A stretch of 64,000 nt of DNA from assembly GCF_016587355.1 (NCBI RefSeq), contig NZ_BNJF01000002.1:744001-808000 (forward strand), written 5' to 3'. This document shows positions 57,901 to 64,000 of this stretch, one piece after another (the stretch's first letter is position 1; every line of letters starts with the position of its first letter). The notes beneath the pieces are model-generated. The model saw only the letters and a program-made list of their open reading frames with translations, was not told where the DNA came from and searched no databases. The DNA is from Ktedonospora formicarum. GTDB taxonomy: Bacteria; Chloroflexota; Ktedonobacteria; Ktedonobacterales; Ktedonobacteraceae. The translations under genes and the position numbers were made by a program.

Positions 57901-59861
57901 ATATGGCTTCTAATCTGTCGCAAGATTGATTCGTCCTTAATACGATCATCTTCCAGGAGTAGGAGTATCTTACTCACAATCTCGCTAAGCCGGGTGTCCT
58001 CTTTATCAGCAAAGGGAAGAAAGAGTTGAGGATGGCTCCCACCCCAGTTCTGTGGGACAATGCACAGATAGTGCCCTGGCTCTATATGGATCGCGCCACT
58101 ATTGAGGTGAACACGATAACGAGCGAGCTTTCCTTGTACATACGCGAAATGTCCATCCAGCGTGACACCTGCCAGACTCAGGTCATCCAATAACGCTTGT
58201 AGCAATTCACGGCGCCGCTCGTAGACTTCGCTTGAGCAAAAGAGCATTTGCTGATCCTCTATCTGCGCTACAGATACGACGAGATCAATATTGCGCATAG
58301 CTTCCGAGAAGACAAGTGGAGGCACCTCTCCGAGTGGTATGTATTTTTTTGACTCTTCCCACATACGCTCATATGAGCGCACTGTGGACCGAAAATAGAT
58401 ATTTCCCACCAACATAGGCTGACCAACAATAAAGCCTTCATAGTAACTGGCTTGTGATAATTCAACGCACGCCTGGATGGTGCCAAAAGTCTTGAAACAA
58501 ACATCATATTCTTGCAGCCGCCATTGACGAGAACCAAGAAGGCTTCCAGCGATATTCCCACGCACCCAGTGTCCAGCAAAGCGCCTGGAGAATGCAACCG
58601 CCTCTCGTTCAGCAGGGGTCAGAATATACAGCTCACGAAATACTTGTTTGACGGGCTGCACAATCTTCCGGCAAATGATCTCACGTTGCCACGCGGTCAG
58701 AACGCCAGCCTGAAAAAGTGAGTAGGAGTGCGCCACTCTTACTGGTTGCGTAATAGGATGCAAGGAGCCATCAAGGTCTTGTAGCACGAAGCGCTCACCA
58801 TCGAAAAGCCCAAACATATTCTCACCACTCACCATCACAAGACGCTCTAATAATTTTCGCGCAAGAGGAAGCCTCACAAGGTTCTGTAATTCGCCAACGG
58901 TGAGTATCTTCTCGCTCGCAACCAACATCTCTAGCAGGTTAGTGCGCAGGCGCTTCAACTGGTCACGCAAAAGCTGTACAGCCTCCTTCGCCTCCTGATA
59001 TACCGCACTAGCACGAACCTCTTTTGGTACTGATTTGAGTAAGCGCCCATCACGCTCAATATCAAGTGAGATGTCGATGCCATCTAACCGCAATGTAATA
59101 CTATACGCACTAACCTGCCAACGCCTCCCTTCGGGAGAGCGATCCCGAGCTACGCGCGCCTCCATCTCCCATTCCATTAATGTCGTGTCAGCATAATCCG
59201 CTAGCCTGGCAAGATTCCTCATACCTTCATAGGCAGCTTGCTTATGGGTGACTCGCCGTTGCGGGCCAAATTTGTGTGCCATACCTTCGATTTCTCGCAG
59301 GCGCAGGTACCGTTCTAGCACTTCCTCATCGCCTCGTTCCAGTGGCAGTAGACCTAGACATGCTATCGCGACCTGGCTATGATGTTTGATCCCCTTTGCC
59401 ACGCGCTCTCGATTCCAGCCCGCAATGGCGCTCACTTGATAACAAATCTCTTTGTGGATGCCAGCCTCCACAAAGAGGCTCAGCATCATACGCGCTGATT
59501 CCTTTGGCACTCTCGCCAGTAATGCTCTCACCTCCTCAATATCCACCACCCCGAACATACTACTCTCATCCAGCATCTGCCCGACTGACTGCAAACAATT
59601 TGTATGAGATTCAATATAATTGAGGAGTGGTTGCGCCTCATGCCAGCCAAGCGCATCGGCTATGAGTCTGTGGGCATGTGGTGTCAGGGGAAACAGCACT
59701 TTGAGCGTTTCCCCTGGAAACTGACTTAGTTCCTGCACACTTCTCTCGTACTGAATTGGGTTGGTTGGCTCCAGGTCATCTCTCGACAATTGTTCCCAGA
59801 TGATTGTGGCATTTATAGCATCTATCTGATGGTGTGCGGCCTGCAACTCGCTTATGGACAT
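57897..59861 (-). CDS. DUF4132/DUF7737-like protein
   Basis: 654 residues from ATG 59861 (MSISELQAAHHQ); a TTG at 59915 would add 18. Mostly helical N-terminal half. The C-terminal part, RRFAGHWVRGNIAGSLLGSRQWR, VGNIYFRSTVRSYERMWEESKKYIPLGEVPPLVFSEAMRNIDLVVSVAQIED and LFLPFADKEDTRLSEIVSKILLLLEDDRIKD, matches the conserved end of DUF4132/DUF5724 (MolR-related) proteins. These are usually longer (about 1000 residues or more), so this is a short version. Biochemical role unknown. It is downstream of, and probably co-transcribed with, the beta-grasp protein. Confidence 0.82.
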   Translation of the reverse strand: MSISELQAAHHQIDAINATIIWEQLSRDDLEPTNPIQYERSVQELSQFPGETLKVLFPLTPHAHRLIADALGWHEAQPLLNYIESHTNCLQSVGQMLDESSMFGVVDIEEVRALLARVPKESARMMLSLFVEAGIHKEICYQVSAIAGWNRERVAKGIKHHSQVAIACLGLLPLERGDEEVLERYLRLREIEGMAHKFGPQRRVTHKQAAYEGMRNLARLADYADTTLMEWEMEARVARDRSPEGRRWQVSAYSITLRLDGIDISLDIERDGRLLKSVPKEVRASAVYQEAKEAVQLLRDQLKRLRTNLLEMLVASEKILTVGELQNLVRLPLARKLLERLVMVSGENMFGLFDGERFVLQDLDGSLHPITQPVRVAHSYSLFQAGVLTAWQREIICRKIVQPVKQVFRELYILTPAEREAVAFSRRFAGHWVRGNIAGSLLGSRQWRLQEYDVCFKTFGTIQACVELSQASYYEGFIVGQPMLVGNIYFRSTVRSYERMWEESKKYIPLGEVPPLVFSEAMRNIDLVVSVAQIEDQQMLFCSSEVYERRRELLQALLDDLSLAGVTLDGHFAYVQGKLARYRVHLNSGAIHIEPGHYLCIVPQNWGGSHPQLFLPFADKEDTRLSEIVSKILLLLEDDRIKDESILRQIRSHI

Positions 59862-59995
59862 AGGATTCTCAGTCAAGAGTTGCGCCGCCCGTCGCAAACA
59901 ATTGAAACCACACAAGGTCTCACTCTACCCTTACTTAAATATCCTTCCAATAAAATATATCTGACATTCTGGCAAACTACTTCTTCCAGTAAGCA

Positions 59996-60442
59996 TTAGC
60001 CTCCAACAAGAGGAGTCAGACGTAAGAAGGTTACCTTGCTTCCAGGCTGAAACGTCAGCTTTTCGTCCAGTTTATTCATTCGCTGCCCATCCACAATCAG
60101 CAGATACGAGCGCCGTATGAATGCCTCCTGTGCTGTCTTCACCGCCACCTCTATGTTCACCTGCTCTTCACGTTCCGCCCGATCAGATGGCATATGTATT
60201 GCTCCCTGCTGAGTCTGCTCGCGAACATTTTCCTCACTCAAGTAATATCTATTAAGCATACGTTTAGCAGCCTGAGCCTGAAGCTTGCGTTCAGCAAGCA
60301 CACGTACTTGCTCTTTTACCGTGCGCTCGATTAATTCACTTACCGCTAACACTTCACTCCCTATCTGCACATGCACCACTGGCATGCTTGCATCAGCGTA
60401 CACACCAGGCATCAAACGTGTACTCACCTCAACCGTCGTCAT
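59996..60442 (-). CDS. Ubiquitin-like (beta-grasp) protein candidate with C-terminal Gly-Gly
   Basis: 148 residues. The N-terminal strand MPVVHVQIGSEVLAVSELIERTV looks like beta1-beta2-alpha1 of a MoaD/ThiS/ubiquitin fold. A charged helical insertion (about 55-100) follows. The end, SYLLIVDGQRMNKLDEKLTF then QPGSKVTFLRLTPLVGG, resembles the last strands and Gly-Gly tail of sulfur carriers and ubiquitin-like modifiers. No E1, E2 or JAB gene lies in the window. It is 135 bp upstream of the DUF4132-like gene (80 bp if that gene starts at TTG 59915), in the same direction. The fold assignment is inference from pattern. Confidence 0.6.
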   Translation of the reverse strand: MTTVEVSTRLMPGVYADASMPVVHVQIGSEVLAVSELIERTVKEQVRVLAERKLQAQAAKRMLNRYYLSEENVREQTQQGAIHMPSDRAEREEQVNIEVAVKTAQEAFIRRSYLLIVDGQRMNKLDEKLTFQPGSKVTFLRLTPLVGG

Positions 60443-60576
60443 ATTTCCCTCTCTTTCACCTAAAACTTCTCACAAATAAGGACCCCTTCCACCCTTGTCA
60501 CTCCTCGCGATTAACTTACTATTCCTAACGAGAGCGGCAATGATGGAAGGGAAATGGGTAATGTGCTTACTGAAGA

Positions 60577-61419
60577 CTAGTCAACGGCTGAGCGGATACG
60601 TAAGAAAGCCACTAGAGCCAGGACAAATGAGACAATCAACAGGAGAGCAGTGCCCGCGAATTGCGTAGGCCAGAACTGGTCCGGCGTCAGGTAAACGCGC
60701 TTCCATTGCAGATCAAGATCTTTCACACATTGGTTGACATTGGTTGTAAAGGCAGGGTCATGCGCACGACAATAACTATCAATATCCCCGGTCTCATCGC
60801 CCTGGCGGTCGGCAAAGCCCGCGTAGATCCCAAATTGGTCATTCGTCCCCCAGAGCGCTTTGTCCCCCTGGTATTCTGTGTACTGTATATGCGGTGGAAT
60901 GAGCCTATGTTCAACTTGAGAATATACGACATAACAGATCAGGAGCAGGACAAATGTGAGTGCCATAGCAACAATGCTCTTTCGCGTAAAGCTTCCCACC
61001 ATGACACCAAGCATCAGTCCGAACAACGTGAGACCTCCAAGAACGATACCCGGCCTCCCCCAGTAGCTAGTATAGTTATATGTGACCTCGAGCCATCCCG
61101 TCATTGCGTTAGCTGACCAGCAGAAGAGCCCCGCGATGGCAATGGTGCCAAGTGTAACCCATGCCAGTCGTGACAGAAACCAGCGCCCACGCGAGGTTCC
61201 CTGCCCCCATACGACATAATGTGTCTTCTGTTCGCGTTCTTGCGCCACGAATGGAGCGCCCACGAAGACCGCGACGACCTGGGGCATAAAAAAGGACAAA
61301 TCGAACAGAGAGTGAACGCTTGCGAACAACTCAGCCAGAAACAAGAGGCCATAGAGCACTAACAACAAGGCACCTATCAGTAAGGCAACGCGATATTGTC
61401 GCCAGGTTAGCCAGAGCAT
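60577..61419 (-). CDS. ABC-2-type transporter permease
   Basis: 280 residues, six membrane segments with a large extracytoplasmic loop (about 175-245). MLWLTWRQYRVALL at the N terminus is typical of permeases next to YtrA-type regulators. Partner of the ATPase encoded just upstream. A remnant of a second permease lies between them. Confidence 0.88.
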   Translation of the reverse strand: MLWLTWRQYRVALLIGALLLVLYGLLFLAELFASVHSLFDLSFFMPQVVAVFVGAPFVAQEREQKTHYVVWGQGTSRGRWFLSRLAWVTLGTIAIAGLFCWSANAMTGWLEVTYNYTSYWGRPGIVLGGLTLFGLMLGVMVGSFTRKSIVAMALTFVLLLICYVVYSQVEHRLIPPHIQYTEYQGDKALWGTNDQFGIYAGFADRQGDETGDIDSYCRAHDPAFTTNVNQCVKDLDLQWKRVYLTPDQFWPTQFAGTALLLIVSFVLALVAFLRIRSAVD

Positions 61420-61440
61420 AGCTTAAAATTCCCTTCTATA

Positions 61441-61518
61441 TTAGTGGCACACATTTACTCGATGGCAGACCGCACACAGGATAGCGGTCCGATGCTGCCG
61501 CCAGGTTAGCCAGATCAT
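61441..61518 (-). pseudogene. Vestigial permease N terminus
   Basis: ATG 61518 overlaps the ATPase stop as ATGA, with GGAGGTGAGACA ahead. It encodes MIWLTWRQHRTAIL and then nonsense, stopping at TAA 61441-61443 after 25 codons. The start nearly repeats the intact permease's MLWLTWRQYRVALL. This looks like the remains of a duplicated permease gene deleted after its first 15 codons. Confidence 0.65.
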
Positions 61519-62417
61519 TGTCTCACCTCCTCGCGCTCACTATTACTCTGCTCTGGCTGAACATTCTGCGGATCGAGGTAGGCCAATACAATATCCTCTA
61601 GCGAGAGATCTTGAATGGTCCAGCGCGAGTCGGCAAATGGCGCAGATAGGCGCACAACAATATTGCTTTGCCGTCCAGTATGCCCCGCCTGTAGGACAGT
61701 ATGCCGGGCTGCGATCTGCTCGAAGTCGTCGCGTGGGCCAATCAGCAGCTTATGCTCAGACATGAAGTGATCCATGTCGTCTTCAAGCTTCACCTGCCCT
61801 TGTGCTAGTAAGATCAGATGATCGCAGGTGTTCTCCAGGTCCATGATATAGTGAGAGGAGATCAGGATACTGGTACCTTCACTGGCGGCGGTTTCCATTA
61901 AGAGGCGCGTGAGATCACGGCGCGCGGCGGGATCAATGCTGGCGAACGGTTCATCTAGCAGGAGCATCTGTGGACGTTTCGCCAATGCCATCATCAGGGA
62001 CAGTAAAGCTTGCTGTCCACCTGATAACTTACCGACGCGCATTTTGAGTGAGATGCGTAGCCGCTCCAGAGTCTTTACAGCCAAATCCTGGTCCCACTGT
62101 GTATTCAATTTGCGCCCAAGCGTTAACATGTCCTGTACAGAGAATGACTTGTAAAGCGGTCGCTCTTGCGCGATAAAACCCAGGCGCGAGATCAGTGCCG
62201 TCGCGTTTGGCCCTGTTATCTCTCCCAATACGCGAATGCTGCCCTCGTCGGGTTTCAGCAGGCCCATCGCCAGGTGCATCAGGGTCGTCTTGCCTGCTCC
62301 ATTGAGGCCCACAAGCCCAGTTACACTCCCCTCGGGGACGCCCAAATCACAGTTCCGAAGAGCCCAGCGCTTACCATACCTCTTGCCAAGTTGACTTGCT
62401 TCCAATGCCAATGTCAT
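61515..62417 (-). CDS. ABC transporter ATP-binding protein
   Basis: 300 residues. Walker A GLNGAGKTT, Q-loop in GFIAQERPLY, signature KLSGGQQALLSL, Walker B MLLLDEPFASID and H-loop ISSHYIMD. The C-terminal extension of about 80 residues is typical of drug or lipid exporters of the YtrB/NatA type. Works with the adjacent ABC-2 permease and is regulated by the GntR gene upstream. Confidence 0.94.
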   Translation of the reverse strand: MTLALEASQLGKRYGKRWALRNCDLGVPEGSVTGLVGLNGAGKTTLMHLAMGLLKPDEGSIRVLGEITGPNATALISRLGFIAQERPLYKSFSVQDMLTLGRKLNTQWDQDLAVKTLERLRISLKMRVGKLSGGQQALLSLMMALAKRPQMLLLDEPFASIDPAARRDLTRLLMETAASEGTSILISSHYIMDLENTCDHLILLAQGQVKLEDDMDHFMSEHKLLIGPRDDFEQIAARHTVLQAGHTGRQSNIVVRLSAPFADSRWTIQDLSLEDIVLAYLDPQNVQPEQSNSEREEVRQ

Positions 62418-62468
62418 ATACGTTTCTCCTCTTGAGATTTTCTTAAACGCGCATCCAGCGCGTTTCGC

Positions 62469-62861
62469 TTACGCTGTAGGAGATTTTCGCTTTTGCAAGG
62501 TGTCGGCTAATAAGTCAGCGATGCCATCGTCATCCAGACCTGCCTGATATGCCTGTTCCAGCCATTGCGAAAGTGTTTCGCGTAATTTCTCCAGGTTCGC
62601 GATATCGGGAACCCTGACCGAGGCGCGCACAAATGTGCCCAATCCAGGACGGCTCTCGACCAAGCCATCACGCTCAAGCTCCCGATAGGCTTTAAAGACC
62701 GTATTGGGGTTGATTGTGATCCTGCTGACAACTTCGCGCACGGTAGGTAGCTGATCCCCTGGCTGAAGCAAGCCTAGTCGCAAAGCGCGCTTGACCTGCT
62801 GGACCAGTTGCATATACGGGGATACACCCGTGCGCTGCTCCACGTAAAACTCAATCATCAT
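62469..62861 (-). CDS. GntR-family regulator, YtrA type
   Basis: 130 residues. Winged helix: GVSPYMQLVQQVKRALRLGLLQPGDQLPTVREV, INPNTVFKAYRELERDGLVESRPGLGTFV. A short helical C-terminal tail (about 45 residues) in place of a ligand domain is characteristic of the YtrA subfamily, which controls adjacent ABC exporters. AGAGAGG precedes the ATG. First gene of the operon. Confidence 0.93.
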   Translation of the reverse strand: MMIEFYVEQRTGVSPYMQLVQQVKRALRLGLLQPGDQLPTVREVVSRITINPNTVFKAYRELERDGLVESRPGLGTFVRASVRVPDIANLEKLRETLSQWLEQAYQAGLDDDGIADLLADTLQKRKSPTA

Positions 62862-62890
62862 TAGCCTCTCTCGACCATGAGAATCTTGTG

Positions 62891-62916
62891 CTAAATAACT
62901 AATATACTAAATAACT
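62891..62916. promoter_or_regulatory. Direct-repeat operator candidate of the GntR operon
   Basis: CTAAATAACT occurs at 62891-62900 and again at 62907-62916, 16 bp start to start, between the -10 box and the GntR start. This position suits autorepression. Confidence 0.5.
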
Positions 62917-62930
62917 ATGAATATAGTAGA

Positions 62931-62959
62931 AGTATAGAGAAAGAAGGATTCGTTGTCAA
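62931..62959 (-). promoter_or_regulatory. GntR-ABC operon promoter
   Basis: TTGACA (62954-62959), 17-bp spacer, TATACT (62931-62936) on the minus strand. Confidence 0.72.
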
Positions 62960-63187
62960 GCATTGTGGGAATTAAGAACAGGAAGGACCCGCAAATTGAG
63001 GTCAATCGGAAGTACTTGAGTATCAAGCCGTGGTTGAGAAGAAGATATGGTCTAAAAAATTATTGGCTACAGCAAAACGGAGAGCCTCATTTCTGAGACT
63101 CTCCGCCACAGTTTTTATGCAATCAAATTGAGATGTCTGCTCAAGCAGGCTGGAAACATATTCCTTGCGCTTGTTAAGCCACCAGGT

Positions 63188-63484
63188 TTAGAGGTGACGT
63201 GGGCGACCACCAATACCACCCATTACAGCCTTCGCGATCAACAGAATGATAACTGCACCAACAAGACAGGTTATGAATGTCCAGAAAAGGCCATTATCAC
63301 CAATACCGAACAAGCCAAGGACGGCACCACCGAGCACGCCACCGATGATACCAAGTACAATGTTACCAATGATACCCAGGCGATCACCCTGCACCAGACG
63401 GTCAGCGATTGCGCCAGCGATACCGCCAATAACTATCCAGACAATCCAGGCCCAGAGTGTACCAAGAATGCTTGCAGTAACCAT
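63188..63484 (-). CDS. GlsB/YeaQ/YmgE-family membrane protein
   Basis: 98 residues with three membrane segments and Gly-rich turns: IVWIVIGGIAGAIADRLVQGDRLGIIGNIVLGIIGGVLGGAVLG is the family signature (Transgly_assoc). Associated with general stress responses in several bacteria; molecular role unknown. Its leader holds a 10-bp inverted repeat at 63512-63537. Confidence 0.9.
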   Translation of the reverse strand: MVTASILGTLWAWIVWIVIGGIAGAIADRLVQGDRLGIIGNIVLGIIGGVLGGAVLGLFGIGDNGLFWTFITCLVGAVIILLIAKAVMGGIGGRPRHL

Positions 63485-63818
63485 ACCTCAATTAATCCTT
63501 TCTGACTCTCTTGAAATGTCTGTGCAAAGACATTTCATACTATTGGATTGCTACTCTGAGAGGAGCAATAATTCCCTCTATTACGAGAGTGGCATCTAAT
63601 AGCTTTTTTGCGGCAAAGTCCTTGAAGAATGTTGATTCCTTTTTCATATGTACAATGAGATTTAACAGCTCTCACTCTTTTCACTGTATCTTCTCTTGTA
63701 TCTATGTAGTTATTGTACGAATCAACAATCCAAATAGCTTCACATTCTTCATTGCTGATTACGATAACAGCTCGGGAGCGAGTAGAGACAATAAAATGGC
63801 GCTTGCATTCCCTTCTGA
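63485..63818. other. Leader of the GlsB-type gene and intergenic region
   Basis: No gene. The inverted repeat TGAAATGTCT at 63512-63521 with complement at 63528-63537 sits about 30 bp upstream of the GlsB-type start. Confidence 0.45.
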
Positions 63819-63831
63819 GAATGCAAGCGCC
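63790..63831 (-). terminator. Terminator of the gene at the window's right edge
   Basis: 13-bp perfect stem (63798-63810/63819-63831) followed on the minus strand by ATTTTATT. Confidence 0.75.
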
Positions 63832-63845
63832 GGGATATCTCCTGG

Positions 63846-64000
63846 TTATTGATCAACAGTAACTGTTCCGTCAGTGTTGACAATCAACGGGATCTGCTTT
63901 CGCGGAGTTGTCGCGGGTCCACTTACGACGTTGCCGCCATTAGCGGGATCGAAGATCGATCCATCGGCTCCACAGATCAACTTATTGTTCACCGCGTCAT
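63846..64000 (-). CDS. C-terminal part of a hypothetical protein
   Basis: The last 51 codons are visible, ending VNTDGTVTVDQ at TAA (63846-63848); the N terminus lies beyond the window. The segment LICGADGSIFDPANGGNVVSG looks like an extracytoplasmic beta-rich protein. It is too short to assign. Confidence 0.6.
   Translation of the reverse strand, partial: DAVNNKLICGADGSIFDPANGGNVVSGPATTPRKQIPLIVNTDGTVTVDQ

Larger units (their letters stand above)
62862..63187. other. GntR promoter region and hairpin
   Basis: Contains the GntR promoter and repeats, and at 63080-63107 a hairpin (CGGAGAG/CTCTCCG with TGAG/CTCA pairing) followed on the plus strand by CACAGTTTTT. No plus-strand gene was found that would need it. 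Confidence 0.5.

Overview
The window reads as chromosomal DNA of a soil-type, multi-regulator bacterium, most likely a ktedonobacterial member of the Chloroflexota. This is inferred from the 16S/23S rRNA character, roughly 50% G+C, a MalT-type ATP-dependent LuxR regulator with the extra N-terminal domain common in Ktedonobacteria, F420-dependent enzymes, a CBM2-GH6 cellulase, a leuS T-box and many small stand-alone enzymes. No CRISPR array, prophage, insertion sequence or tRNA was seen.

Layout. 0-3.3 kb: tail of a frameshifted MmyB-like regulator, an internally duplicated membrane protein with CxHCG knuckles, and two tandem secreted paralogues, one lipidated and one not. 3.4-8.9 kb: a three-subunit molybdenum hydroxylase operon behind an AraC regulator, divergent from a phytanoyl-CoA-dioxygenase-like gene. 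9-15.5 kb: BNR-repeat protein, aldo/keto reductase, a hybrid sensor kinase split by a frameshift, and a single-domain response regulator. 15.6-21.2 kb: secreted GH6 cellulase (frameshifted), GIY-YIG protein (frameshifted), and leuS under a T-box. 21.4-24.3 kb: PadR / membrane protein / carotenoid oxygenase operon with a palindromic operator. 24.3-33 kb: two F420-type enzymes, a DedA pair with a prion-like protein, an SGNH hydrolase, a TPR protein and the large LuxR regulator. 33-38.4 kb: TmrB-like kinase, tandem M3 oligopeptidases, MsrB. 39.3-44.8 kb: a 16S-23S rRNA operon on the minus strand with two near-consensus promoters, its own terminator, and neither spacer tRNA nor linked 5S. 44.9-53.5 kb: mostly monocistronic metabolic genes plus an unusual HTH-ClpN-zinc-ribbon fusion. 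54.6-64 kb: glucokinase, an adhesin-like lipoprotein, a Ser/Thr kinase convergent with a DUF4132-type / ubiquitin-like (C-terminal Gly-Gly) pair, a GntR-ABC transporter operon carrying a dead permease remnant, a GlsB-type membrane protein, and the end of a secreted or hypothetical protein.

Two themes stand out. First, five genes are each interrupted by exactly one missing base inside a run of four or five C or G; restoring one C/G repairs each into a textbook protein. This points to homopolymer undercalling in the source assembly, or less likely to slippage-prone loci. Second, the least explained locus is at 57-60.4 kb: a small beta-grasp-like protein ending in Leu-Val-Gly-Gly sits directly upstream of a DUF4132/DUF7737-like protein, with a Ser/Thr kinase abutting it tail to tail. 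Many genes end in long perfect hairpins, several without a U-tract.
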